Positions 55,089 through 63,381 of a DNA stretch of 64,000 nt are shown here, piece by piece; the first letter of the stretch is position 1; each line of letters starts with the position of its first letter. Location: NCBI RefSeq assembly GCF_900240265.1, contig NZ_LT964739.1, forward strand, positions 1,825,147-1,889,146. Direction: 5' to 3'. The position numbers and the translations under genes were made by a program. Under the pieces are notes generated by a model that made no database searches, was not told the DNA's origin, and worked only from the letters and a program-made list of their open reading frames with translations. The DNA is from Galactobacillus timonensis. GTDB taxonomy: Bacteria > Bacillota_I > Bacilli_A > Erysipelotrichales > Erysipelotrichaceae.

Positions 55089-56402
55089 ATGAAGATAGCT
55101 GTCATTTCCCTTGGCTGTGCCAAAAACCTGGTCGATACCGAGAATCTGCTCGGCATTCTGCGCGAAAGCGGGCAGGAGTTTACCTCCTCCTGGAAAGATG
55201 CCGATGCCTGCATCATCAATACCTGCGGCTTTATTACCTCGGCCAAGGAAGAGGCCCTGGACACCATTGAAGAAGTGCTTGCCCATAAAGGCGGAAAACT
55301 GAACAGGGTGATTGTCATGGGCTGCCTTGCCAAGCGGTACAAGCCGGATCTGGAAGCGGCGTTCCCGGATGTGGACCGGGTGATTTCTATTGATGAATAC
55401 GGGCATCTTGGTCAGATTCTTTCCGAGACGCTCGGAGTCAGAATCGCCAATGACTACGGCAAGGCGCCGCGTGTTCTTGCCGGCAAGCCATGGATGGCCT
55501 ATGTCCGCATCGCTGATGGCTGCAACAACCGGTGCAGCTATTGTGCAATTCCGACGATCCGGGGCAGATTCATATCCCGGCCCCAGGAGGACATCGTCAG
55601 GGAAGTCAGGGATCTGACGGCAGCCGGTGTGAAGGAAATCAATCTGATCGCCCAGGATTCCAGCATGTACGGTTTTGATTTTGACGGGCATCTGCATCTG
55701 AGCGAACTGCTGAAGAAGCTCGATGCCGTTGATGGGGTCCGCTGGATCCGGGTTCTGTATCTGTATCCGGATGAGATTCCGGACGATCTGATCGATACGA
55801 TCAACAGCAGCTCGCATATTCTGCCGTATTTTGACATTCCCGTTCAGCATGGCGGCGACCGTATGCTCAAGGCAATGCATCGGCGTGGATCCCGTGCACT
55901 GATCGAGGAACGCTGCCGTGCCATTCGCAGCCGTGTCCCCAATGCCGTCCTGCGGACGACGCTGATCGCCGGCTTCCCGGGTGAAACCGAGGAAGATCAT
56001 CAGGAGAATCTGTCTTTGGTCCGGGCAGTTCATTTTGATCACCTGGGCGCCTTTACCTATTCAAAGGAGGAGGGGACGCCTGCCTTTGACATGGATGACA
56101 ATGTCCCTGAGGAGGTAAAGGAGCAGCGCAAGGCTGAGATCATGAAGCTGCAGGAATCCATTGCGGCGGAAGACCGGAAGAAGATGATCGGAACAACCGC
56201 CGAGGTGCTTCTTGAAAGTAAGCATCCGCTTGGAAACATGTACATTGGACGTTCGGCCTTCTATGCGCCGGATGGCGTTGATGGGTGTGTATATGTAAAG
56301 TGCACGGGGCAGCATTCGCCTGGCGATATGGTGTCCGTGAAAATTACGAAGACAGCAAAACAGGATCTGATCGGGGAGGAAATTGACAATGCCGTCGAAT
56401 GA
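55089..56402 (+). CDS. rimO: Ribosomal protein S12 methylthiotransferase RimO
   Basis: Radical-SAM enzyme adding a methylthio group to Asp of ribosomal protein S12. 437 aa from ATG 55089; an in-frame TTG lies four codons before. The N-terminal MTTase domain has ISLGCAKNLVDTE, INTCGFI and VMGCLAKRY (three cluster cysteines), the radical-SAM core has ADGCNNRCSYCAIP (CxxxCxxC), and a TRAM domain closes the protein. The CAKNLVD sequence is a RimO rather than MiaB trait. It overlaps the following gene by 14 nt. Confidence 0.95.
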   Translation: MKIAVISLGCAKNLVDTENLLGILRESGQEFTSSWKDADACIINTCGFITSAKEEALDTIEEVLAHKGGKLNRVIVMGCLAKRYKPDLEAAFPDVDRVISIDEYGHLGQILSETLGVRIANDYGKAPRVLAGKPWMAYVRIADGCNNRCSYCAIPTIRGRFISRPQEDIVREVRDLTAAGVKEINLIAQDSSMYGFDFDGHLHLSELLKKLDAVDGVRWIRVLYLYPDEIPDDLIDTINSSSHILPYFDIPVQHGGDRMLKAMHRRGSRALIEERCRAIRSRVPNAVLRTTLIAGFPGETEEDHQENLSLVRAVHFDHLGAFTYSKEEGTPAFDMDDNVPEEVKEQRKAEIMKLQESIAAEDRKKMIGTTAEVLLESKHPLGNMYIGRSAFYAPDGVDGCVYVKCTGQHSPGDMVSVKITKTAKQDLIGEEIDNAVE

Positions 56403-57627
56403 AACGCTGAATACCTATGCCCGTCTGCTGGTGCGTACGGGTGTAAATCTGCAGCCGGGGCAGCCTCTGGTTGTGCGCTGCGCACTGGAAACGGCGGATT
56501 TTGTACGCCGCGTCGTAAAGGAAGCATATCTGGCAGGTGCTTCAAGCGTGGATGTCCAGTGGCAGGATGATGAGATTACGCGGCTGGGCTATACCTACCG
56601 TTCCATTGATTCACTGTCAACGTATCCCGACTGGATGGTGCAGCGTACCAGGGCACAGCAGGCCGCCGGAGCGGCACTGTTGGCCATTGTGAGTGAGGAT
56701 CCCGATGCCTTCCGGGACGTGGACCCGGAAAAACACCGGGCGGCAGCAGCTGCCAGACAGAAGGCGACGCATGATCTTGAAGCGTATACGATGAACAATC
56801 ATGGGCAGTGGTGTGTTGCGGCGGTTCCTTCTTCGGCCTGGGCAGGGAAGGTGTTCCCGGATCTAAGCAGTGAGGCGGCCATGGATGCGCTGTGGAAGGC
56901 GATTCTTCATACGGTGTATCTGGATCAGAAAAAGGATGCCGAGACGCTCTGGGCGGAACATTCCAGTGCTCTTCAGAGGCATGCGGCCTGGCTGAATGAG
57001 CGTCAGTTTGTGTCGCTGCACTTTGTCAATGAACTTGGTACGGATCTTGTTGTCGGGCTTGCAAAGCATCACATCTGGGGCGGCGGCAGTGAGAAGTGCA
57101 TTGATCGCAACTGTGAGTTTCAGCCCAACATGCCGACGGAGGAAATCTTCACGACGCCGGACCGTACGCGTGTCAACGGCATTGTTTATGCCTCGCGCCC
57201 GCTGTCCCATGAGGGCAGGCTGATCCGTGATTTCAGCCTGCGGTTTGTCAATGGCGAAGTGGCAGAATATCATTGTGCTGAGGGAGAAGAGGCACTGGTT
57301 TCGATTCTCAGGGCGGATGAGCATTCGCGATATCTGGGCGAAGTGGCGCTGGTTCCGTATGATTCGCCAATTTCGCAGAGCGGCATTCTGTTCTACAATA
57401 CGCTGTTTGATGAAAATGCGGCCTGCCATCTGGCGCTGGGCGCTTCGTATCCGGGACAGATTGAAGGCGGAGGAGCAATGTCGGAAGAGGAACTGCTGGC
57501 GCATGGCGGAAATGTTTCGGCGGTTCATGTGGACTTTATGTTCGGCAGCCGCGAAATGCGTGTGACGGGCATTGATGACAGCGGGAATGAAACTGTGATC
57601 TTTGAGCACGGAAGTTTTGTGATCTGA
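56389..57627 (+). CDS. M29 family aminopeptidase (AmpS/PepS type)
   Basis: Metal-dependent aminopeptidase of 412 aa from ATG 56389 (GGGGAGGA 8 nt upstream), starting inside rimO. Family features: YARLLVRTGVNLQPGQPLVVRCA at the start, VNELGTDLVVGLAKHHIWGGGS, NMPTEEIFTTPDRTRVNGIVYAS with the metal-binding Glu, and HVDFMFGSREMRVTGID near the end. Such enzymes trim peptides in the cytosol; this is the third aminopeptidase in the window with M42 and PepC. Confidence 0.9.
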   Translation: MPSNETLNTYARLLVRTGVNLQPGQPLVVRCALETADFVRRVVKEAYLAGASSVDVQWQDDEITRLGYTYRSIDSLSTYPDWMVQRTRAQQAAGAALLAIVSEDPDAFRDVDPEKHRAAAAARQKATHDLEAYTMNNHGQWCVAAVPSSAWAGKVFPDLSSEAAMDALWKAILHTVYLDQKKDAETLWAEHSSALQRHAAWLNERQFVSLHFVNELGTDLVVGLAKHHIWGGGSEKCIDRNCEFQPNMPTEEIFTTPDRTRVNGIVYASRPLSHEGRLIRDFSLRFVNGEVAEYHCAEGEEALVSILRADEHSRYLGEVALVPYDSPISQSGILFYNTLFDENAACHLALGASYPGQIEGGGAMSEEELLAHGGNVSAVHVDFMFGSREMRVTGIDDSGNETVIFEHGSFVI

Positions 57628-57644
57628 TTTCTTCTGGGGGTTTT

Positions 57645-59123
57645 ATGTATCATATTTCGGATTTGAAAAAATATATGCGCTGTCCCCGTCTGTTTGTGCT
57701 GGATCAAAGGGAAGAACAGCAGGAGCGTCCGCAGAGCTTTCTTCGTCTGGATCAGACGGTAACCGATCTGGCGGCTCAGAAACTCGGGATCAGGGATGCC
57801 TTTACGGGCTCGGTCGGGGATCCCAAGGAAAAGGCACTGTCCGCTCTGGCAGATTATGAGTGGCTGATCAAGGCGCGCTTTGAATATGACGGGTTGCGGG
57901 TGAAGGTTCCGTTTCTTCATCGTCTGCCGGACGGGAGCTATGAGCTTTACTTTCTGATGCTCGGCCTGTTTCCGATGGACAACGACATGCTGTTTTACAG
58001 TTCCATGGTATGGGTGCTGGAAGGAAACGGTCTGCGGATTTCGAAAATGCATATCATGCACCTGAATGCGTCCTATGTGCGCAACGGTGAGCTGGACGTG
58101 GATCAGCTCTTTGTGGTTTCGGATTATTTCTATAACGGCCGCCATCATCCTTCCAAACCGGTGGAAGAAGCGGTCCGGGAGTCGATCCGTGATCTGCACG
58201 GGCCGTTGAGGATGATGGATGCGGCTCTTCTCAAGGAGGCGCCGGCACCTGTACATACCGGCCGCTGTACGGGACGGATCGTGTGTCCGTATTACGGTTC
58301 CTGCTTTGTGAGTGAAGCCGGGATGCCGTTCAACAGCATTCTTACGCTGACGGCTTCGGGACAGCGCTATGCGATGAAGCAGGCGGGAAAAGAATACCTG
58401 CGGGATGCGGATTTCAATGCGATTGAAGGTACGCGTCAGCAGTATGCGCAGATCATGGCGGATCACAATGGCGGCGTCTTCGCGGACCGCTGCGCGATTC
58501 AGGCGTGGCTCGATGATGTGCGCTATCCGATTGCCTTTCTGGATTTTGAATGGGAACGCTATGCGATTCCGCCGTTTGACGGTCTGCGTCCGTTTGACGT
58601 TGTGCCTTTTGAGTACAGTCTTCATGTGCTGGAAGAGGATGGATCCATTCGTCATTCGGTCTTTCTGTCGGTGCAGGATGATCGGCAGGATATGATCCGC
58701 TCTTTACTGAAGGAAATGCCGCCGGCCGGGTCACTGATTGCCTATAATGCCGAAGGGGCGGAGAAGATCCGTCTGCAGGAGTGGATGGATCAGTTTCCGC
58801 AGTACCGCAGCGATCTTGAAAAGCTGACGGCGCGGATGAAGGATCTGCAGCAGCCGTTTATGAGCGGGGCTGTCTATGATACTAAGATGGCCGGCAGCTG
58901 GACGCTGAAGTCGATTCTGGCGGCGATTGGCGGGCAGGGCTATAAGGACCTGGATATTCATGAGGGGATGAGCGCTGTCTATGCTTGGCGGCATCTGGAC
59001 CGGGAAGAGGAAAATGTGGACCGGCAGCAGATCATTGATGATCTGAAGGCCTACTGCAGTATGGACAGCTACGCAATGATCTCGGTTTTTCAATGGCTGC
59101 AGCAACTGGCAGGGCAGAAATGA
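57645..59123 (+). CDS. DUF2779 protein: Cas4-like Fe-S module plus exonuclease-like domain
   Basis: 492 aa. The N-terminal part resembles a Cas4/AddB-type nuclease module with one cluster Cys at YMRCPRLF (C13) and three more in GRCTGRIVCPYYGSCF (about 205-220). The expected catalytic motifs look degenerate: where relatives have a VDIL-type Asp and an EVK-type motif this protein reads VKVPFL and YELYFLMLG. The C-terminal DUF2779 part resembles DnaQ-like 3'-5' exonucleases with D300/E302 in FLDFEWERYA, AYNAEGAEKI, and D474 in YCSMDSYAM. The role is unknown, and it is not linked to the CRISPR locus by position. Confidence 0.78.
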   Translation: MYHISDLKKYMRCPRLFVLDQREEQQERPQSFLRLDQTVTDLAAQKLGIRDAFTGSVGDPKEKALSALADYEWLIKARFEYDGLRVKVPFLHRLPDGSYELYFLMLGLFPMDNDMLFYSSMVWVLEGNGLRISKMHIMHLNASYVRNGELDVDQLFVVSDYFYNGRHHPSKPVEEAVRESIRDLHGPLRMMDAALLKEAPAPVHTGRCTGRIVCPYYGSCFVSEAGMPFNSILTLTASGQRYAMKQAGKEYLRDADFNAIEGTRQQYAQIMADHNGGVFADRCAIQAWLDDVRYPIAFLDFEWERYAIPPFDGLRPFDVVPFEYSLHVLEEDGSIRHSVFLSVQDDRQDMIRSLLKEMPPAGSLIAYNAEGAEKIRLQEWMDQFPQYRSDLEKLTARMKDLQQPFMSGAVYDTKMAGSWTLKSILAAIGGQGYKDLDIHEGMSAVYAWRHLDREEENVDRQQIIDDLKAYCSMDSYAMISVFQWLQQLAGQK

Positions 59124-59183
59124 CAATTTGCCGTGACTGTCTGTTCTTTCATCCGGATTTCAGATTGCGAAGCATGGTGCATG

Positions 59184-59189
59184 CTATAA
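59184..59189 (+). promoter_or_regulatory. hpf promoter (-10) with about 100-nt leader
   Basis: A perfect TATAAT lies about 110 nt before the hpf ATG. The leader contains a possible GC-rich hairpin (CCCCCTTGCC with GGCAGCGGG, about 59204-59232). No known riboswitch is recognised. Confidence 0.45.
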
Positions 59190-59299
59190 TGCAAGCAGTG
59201 ATCCCCCTTGCCCGTGTATGAGGCAGCGGGATGAAAAATGCACATCATTCCCTTTGTCCTTTACGGGGCATGGACTCACTTTGAAAGCGAGGTAGTTGT

Positions 59300-59824
59300 A
59301 TGCATTTTGAAATCGTTGGCAAGAACATTGAAGTGACACCTGCAATGCGGGCACAGATCGAGAAGAAGCTCTCGCATCTGGAGAAGTATGTCCTCATTGA
59401 CCCGGATGCGACGGCACGGGTTGTGACCCGTGTGTATCCGAACAGCCAGAAAATCGAGGTGACCATTCCGACGAAGTTCGGCATTCTGCGTACAGAAGTG
59501 GTGAGCGATGATCTGTATGCGGCGGTGGATCTTGCCGTAGATAAGCTGGAGGATCAGCTGCGCAGACAGAAGACGCGTCTTTCCCGCAAGCATCGTGAGT
59601 CGCTGTCGGATGCCTTCCTTGCGGAAGCGGATGAAGCGGAACCGGATATCCCGGTCAAGACGAAGAGCGTGACAGCGGATGCGATGGATCTGGATGAGGC
59701 GATCATGCAGATGGAACTGAGCTCCCATGACTTCTTCGTTTACACGGATACGGAGTCGGGGCGTGTTTCGGTTGTCTACAAGCGCAACCATGGCGGCTAT
59801 GGTCTTCTGGAGACGGATAAGTAA
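59300..59824 (+). CDS. hpf: Ribosome hibernation promoting factor, long form
   Basis: Binds and dimerises 70S ribosomes in stationary phase. At 174 aa it is the long HPF form: an N-terminal RNA-binding domain (1-100, FEIVGKNIEVTPAMRAQIEKKLSHLEKY) and a C-terminal dimerisation domain (about 118-172, VKTKSVTADAMDLDEAIMQMELSSHDFFVYTDTESG and VVYKRNHGGYGLLE). Shine-Dalgarno GCGAGG. It ends at a strong terminator. Confidence 0.95.
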   Translation: MHFEIVGKNIEVTPAMRAQIEKKLSHLEKYVLIDPDATARVVTRVYPNSQKIEVTIPTKFGILRTEVVSDDLYAAVDLAVDKLEDQLRRQKTRLSRKHRESLSDAFLAEADEAEPDIPVKTKSVTADAMDLDEAIMQMELSSHDFFVYTDTESGRVSVVYKRNHGGYGLLETDK

Positions 59825-59850
59825 ACCCTGCGTCGATCAAATGATTAAAG

Positions 59851-59878
59851 CAAAAGGAGCCGGCGGGCTCCTTTTGTT
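59851..59878 (+). terminator. Bidirectional terminator after hpf
   Basis: CAAAAGGAGCC pairs with GGCTCCTTTTG around a tight loop; it can serve hpf and the convergent membrane-protein gene. Confidence 0.85.
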
Positions 59879-59908
59879 ATGGGCGATTTAAGATGGAGGG
59901 ACTGTATC

Positions 59909-60571
59909 TCAGGCCGACAGAATCAGAATCTGATACAGGAAGTAGACAATGGTCATTGCCGCCATGCCGGGCACAAAGGAATGGGACTGGTTGTAGAGGT
60001 AGGCGGAAAAGGCGATGGCCAGAATGTTGTAGAGATACACCGGAATAAAGATGTGAAGCGAAGCCGGTGCAAACAGCAGCGTATAGTACAGCCCGAAGGC
60101 AAAGCCGCTCAGAAGTATGACAAGCACCTCCTGGCTGCGGACGTTGAAGTGGTCGGTCATGCATTTGAAGCCGATGTTGATGAGTGCGGCCTGTGAAAAG
60201 GAATAGGCAATCAGAACCGGCGGCAGAGCTCCCGGATAGGCGGCAGCTTCCGTTACATGGTCAATCGGCAGCGGCGCCTTCAGAAAGCGCTCGTTGACAA
60301 ACAGCCATATGCTGAGGAAGACGATGCCGATGACGGTCCATAAAACAGCTTCACCGATATGGTCCTTGGCCCGATTGTAATGAACACCCAGCAGGTTCCA
60401 GTCATACAGAATCAGGATCCAGGCTGTAATGTTCAGACTGAACATGTCGGCGATTGCTTCGATGGAAATAAACATTGAAACCACCCTGCGAAGGACCGGG
60501 ACCAGAAGAAGAATGGCCATGGTCAGCAGAATACGCTTTACGGAAAGCGTTGACTGTGTAGAAACACTCAT
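59909..60571 (-). CDS. Multipass membrane protein, possibly CPBP-like
   Basis: 220 aa from the ATG at 60571 (AGGAGATTCT just upstream); the open frame extends 23 codons further without support. About six hydrophobic helices. The C-terminal half (AYSFSQAALINIGFKCM, LLSGFAFGLYYTLLFAP, YNILAIAFSAYLYNQSHSFVPGMAAM) has the rhythm of the CPBP/Abi family, including a His-containing late helix, but the usual EExxxR motif is absent. It may be an inactive relative or unrelated. The function is unknown. Confidence 0.6.
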   Translation of the reverse strand: MSVSTQSTLSVKRILLTMAILLLVPVLRRVVSMFISIEAIADMFSLNITAWILILYDWNLLGVHYNRAKDHIGEAVLWTVIGIVFLSIWLFVNERFLKAPLPIDHVTEAAAYPGALPPVLIAYSFSQAALINIGFKCMTDHFNVRSQEVLVILLSGFAFGLYYTLLFAPASLHIFIPVYLYNILAIAFSAYLYNQSHSFVPGMAAMTIVYFLYQILILSA

Positions 60572-60797
60572 AGAATCTCCTGAAAAACTAAAGCGATTAT
60601 AGCGGAATTGAAAGACGGTCACAAGCCGGACTGTTTCCATGCAAGCACACGGGAATGATCATCGCCAATAATCCTGTATGATTCTTTCTATTTTTCTTCG
60701 GGAATCCGGTGCTGCTTTGACTATGGAATGGTTGAAAGGGGTGGAAAAGGGATAAAAATCAACAAAAACATTGGATAATTGTATTTTCCTATTGTAA

Positions 60798-60847
60798 TTG
60801 ACCTGTTTCGCATGCAAGAATACAAACGGAAGTGATAACCATTATCA
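60798..60847 (+). promoter_or_regulatory. Promoter with Fur-box-like operator
   Basis: TTGACC (60798-60803) and TACAAA (60821-60826) are spaced 17 bp. TGATAACCATTATCA (60833-60847) starts at the predicted +1 and differs at one position from the 7-1-7 Fur box TGATAATnATTATCA. PerR or Zur boxes are related alternatives. The flanks (60572-60797 and 60848-60984) show no gene. Confidence 0.65.
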
Positions 60848-60984
60848 TTTCTGCTTTTGTATCACGTTCTTCATACTTTCGTCAGACGCTGGCTGCGGGA
60901 TTGAAATAAAGTTCAGCGTCCTGACACATGCTTATGCTATCTGTTTTGTTAATCGAGAAATAGAAAGGAGAGGGGAAGAGAAAG

Positions 60985-61359
60985 ATGGCAGACAACAAAA
61001 GCACAGTGAAGACGCAGGCAGAGAAAGTTGCCGAAGCAAAGCGGGACGACACCATTATGAGGCATCTGGGTGAAGTTTCCCGTGCATGTTCCAGAAATGT
61101 GGATCTGGCCAATACGCTTGGGCCGGGTTCCATGATCGTGTCACCGCAGAAACTGGCGGATGATACAAAGTTCATTGCGATACTGCAGAGGGCGGTACAG
61201 GATCTGCCCCCAAAGTACCGGTTGATTATTGAGAAAGAATATCTCAGTATTTCAGAGAAGGGCTGGTACAAGCAGTACTTCCCGCGTTCGAGCTATGCCA
61301 AGGCGAAGCGGGAGGCGGTCAAGCTGGTTCTGGATATTCTTCATATCGATCGTTTTTGA
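60985..61359 (+). CDS. Small conserved protein, possibly MG284/MPN403-like
   Basis: 124 aa, not securely recognised. The N-terminus is charged and probably disordered (KSTVKTQAEKVAEAKRDD). The C-terminal part LPPKYRLIIEKEYLSISEKGWYKQYFPRSSYAKAKREAVK resembles a sigma-region-4-like or ArpU-like helical segment and recalls the MG284/MPN403 family of Mollicutes relatives. Shine-Dalgarno AGGAGAGGGGAAGAG. It lies 28 nt before an acyl carrier protein gene and behind a Fur-box-like promoter. Confidence 0.65.
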   Translation: MADNKSTVKTQAEKVAEAKRDDTIMRHLGEVSRACSRNVDLANTLGPGSMIVSPQKLADDTKFIAILQRAVQDLPPKYRLIIEKEYLSISEKGWYKQYFPRSSYAKAKREAVKLVLDILHIDRF

Positions 61360-61386
61360 TGATAAACTTAGGAGAAGGAAAGTCTT

Positions 61387-61623
61387 ATGGATCGTTTTTC
61401 TTCTCTGAAGGCATTGCTGAAGGAGTTCAGCTCTGATCAGTCAATCACGCCGGAAACAACGTTTGAAGAGCTTCACATGGATTCGTATGCGGTGGTTGAT
61501 TTCATGCTGAAGGTGGAAGAGACGTTTGGAATTGTACTGGATAATGACATGATTCTTAAGGTGAAGACGGTTCAGGACGTTCTGGATTTAATCCAGCAGG
61601 ATACTGAGGAGGAAGCATGTTAA
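61387..61623 (+). CDS. Acyl carrier protein
   Basis: 78-aa carrier for acyl intermediates. The phosphopantetheine site is the Ser in ELHMDSYAVVDFMLKVEE, where most ACPs read DSL. The helix III and C-terminal part VKTVQDVLDLIQQ is normal. It has ribosome site TAGGAGAAGG. It is not next to fatty acid synthesis genes; instead its last 7 nt overlap ptsI. It may serve a specialised pathway or be the housekeeping ACP displaced. Confidence 0.88.
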   Translation: MDRFSSLKALLKEFSSDQSITPETTFEELHMDSYAVVDFMLKVEETFGIVLDNDMILKVKTVQDVLDLIQQDTEEEAC

Positions 61624-63329
61624 AAGGAATTGCCGCGTCACAGGGTGTTGCTGTTGCCAAGGTTTACAAACTGGAACAGCCAGTGTTAGACATTCAGAAG
61701 GTTGAAGTAACAGATCTTGAAGCAGAGAAGGCAAAGATTGAGCGTGCCTTTGCAAAGACGGTGGAAGATATTGAGAAAATCAAGGAAACTGCCGCCGGTC
61801 ATCTGGCTGCGGAAGAACTGGCGATCTATGATGCGCATCTGATGATGGCACAGGATCCGGAGTTTAAGAGCCAGATTCTGGATGAGATCGAAAACTCAAA
61901 GGAAAATGCGGAATACGCTGCGCAGACCGTTGCGTCCAACATGGTTTCGATGTTTGAAAACATGGATGACAGCTACTTCAAGGAGCGTGCTGCTGACATC
62001 AAGGATGTTTCGTTCCGTCTGCTGTGCAATCTGACAGGAAAGACGATTCCGAATCTTGCGACGCTGGATTCTCCTGTCATCATTGTTGCCAAGGATCTGA
62101 CACCTTCTGATACAGGTTCCCTGAACAAGGAATTTGCCAAGGGATTTGCGACGGAAATGGGCGGACGTACCAGTCACAGTGCCATTATGGCCCGTTCGCT
62201 TGAAATTCCGGCTGTCGTCGGTGTCAAGGATCTGATGGCAAATGTGAAGAGCGGTGACACCGTAGTTCTGGATGCGATTGCCGGCGAAGTGATCGTCAAT
62301 CCGGATGAAAAGACAATTGCCGAATACAAGGCCAAGGGTGCAGCCTATGAGAAGGAGAAGGAAGAGCTGAAGAGTTTCAAGGATCAGCCTTCTGTCTCTA
62401 CCGATGGTCACAAGGTTCTCATTGTCGGCAACATCGGTTCTCCGGCAGATGTCCAGGCTGTCCGTGACAACGGCGGCGAAGGCGTCGGTCTGTTCCGTAC
62501 CGAGTTCCTGTACATGAAGAGCGAAGATGACTTCCCGAATGAGGATACGCAGTTTGCTGCCTACAAGGAAGTCCTCGAAGCAATGCAGGGCAAGCCGGTT
62601 GTCATTCGTACGCTGGATATCGGCGGCGACAAGAAGCTGAAGTACTACCAGTTTGCGGAGGAGATGAACCCGTTCCTCGGTGTTCGCGCCATCCGTTTCT
62701 GCCTGCAGCGCAAGGATATCTTCCGGACGCAGCTGCGTGCTCTGTTAAGAGCATCGGCATATGGGCATCTGTGCATCATGTTCCCGATGATCGCTACCGT
62801 AAATGAATTCAAGGAAGCAAAGCAGTGCTATGAAGATGCACGTGCAGAGCTGATCAAGGAAGGCGTCAAGGTTGGCGACGACGTTGAGGTCGGCTGCATG
62901 ATTGAGATTCCGGCTGCTGCGGTTCTGGCGGATCAGCTGGCCAAGTATGCGGACTTCTTCTCCATCGGCACCAACGATCTGATTCAGTATTCGATGGCGG
63001 CAGACCGTATGAGCCAGTCGGTATCCTATCTGTATCAGCCGCTGAGTCCTTCCATTCTGCGTCTGATCAAGATGACGATCGACGGTGCGCACAAGCATGG
63101 CCACTGGTGCGGTATGTGCGGTGAGATGGCCGGCGATGAGCTGGCAGCTCCGGTACTGCTGGGACTTGGTCTGGATGAGTTCTCGATGAGCGCAACATCC
63201 ATGCTGAGAGCACGCCGCATGATCAACGGCCTCAGCTATGCAGAAATGCAGAAGCTTGCCGACAAGGCTTTGGAAATGGATACCATGGAAGAAGTCAGCG
63301 ATCTCATCAAGAGCGCCATCGGCAAGTAA
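61617..63329 (+). CDS. ptsI: PTS enzyme I (phosphoenolpyruvate-protein phosphotransferase)
   Basis: General PTS protein that takes phosphate from PEP and passes it to HPr. 570 aa, normal length. The active His is H187 in GGRTSHSAIMARSLEIPAVVG. The PEP-binding half has EGVGLFRTEFLYM, DIGGDKKLKYY, FLGVRAIRF and SIGTNDLIQYSMAADR. The ATG overlaps the ACP stop; no ptsH is adjacent, although ptsH-ptsI is the usual order. It feeds the EIIA/B/C genes at 40.6-42.9 kb. Confidence 0.96.
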   Translation: MLKGIAASQGVAVAKVYKLEQPVLDIQKVEVTDLEAEKAKIERAFAKTVEDIEKIKETAAGHLAAEELAIYDAHLMMAQDPEFKSQILDEIENSKENAEYAAQTVASNMVSMFENMDDSYFKERAADIKDVSFRLLCNLTGKTIPNLATLDSPVIIVAKDLTPSDTGSLNKEFAKGFATEMGGRTSHSAIMARSLEIPAVVGVKDLMANVKSGDTVVLDAIAGEVIVNPDEKTIAEYKAKGAAYEKEKEELKSFKDQPSVSTDGHKVLIVGNIGSPADVQAVRDNGGEGVGLFRTEFLYMKSEDDFPNEDTQFAAYKEVLEAMQGKPVVIRTLDIGGDKKLKYYQFAEEMNPFLGVRAIRFCLQRKDIFRTQLRALLRASAYGHLCIMFPMIATVNEFKEAKQCYEDARAELIKEGVKVGDDVEVGCMIEIPAAAVLADQLAKYADFFSIGTNDLIQYSMAADRMSQSVSYLYQPLSPSILRLIKMTIDGAHKHGHWCGMCGEMAGDELAAPVLLGLGLDEFSMSATSMLRARRMINGLSYAEMQKLADKALEMDTMEEVSDLIKSAIGK

Positions 63330-63340
63330 TCCATCCGCGG

Positions 63341-63346
63341 TATAAT
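63341..63346 (+). promoter_or_regulatory. -10 element directly before the ptsI terminator hairpin
   Basis: A perfect TATAAT lies one base before the terminator stem. If used, the transcript for the glycosyltransferase genes would start inside or at the hairpin. The -35 is weak. Confidence 0.35.
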
Positions 63347-63347
63347 C

Positions 63348-63374
63348 AGGAGGTGCTTTCGGGCACCTCCTTTT
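63348..63374 (+). terminator. Terminator after ptsI
   Basis: AGGAGGTGC pairs perfectly with GCACCTCCT across TTTCGG, followed by TTTATT. Confidence 0.8.
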
Positions 63375-63381
63375 ATTGATT

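Noticed and set aside
57645-59123. A stand-alone cas4 gene of the CRISPR system
   Set aside because: Type II-A loci use Csn2, not Cas4; this gene is 41 kb away and has the DUF2779 architecture.
60798-61073. TTG-started frame upstream of the small gene at 60985
   Set aside because: It begins inside the promoter -35, runs through the Fur-like site and has no ribosome site.
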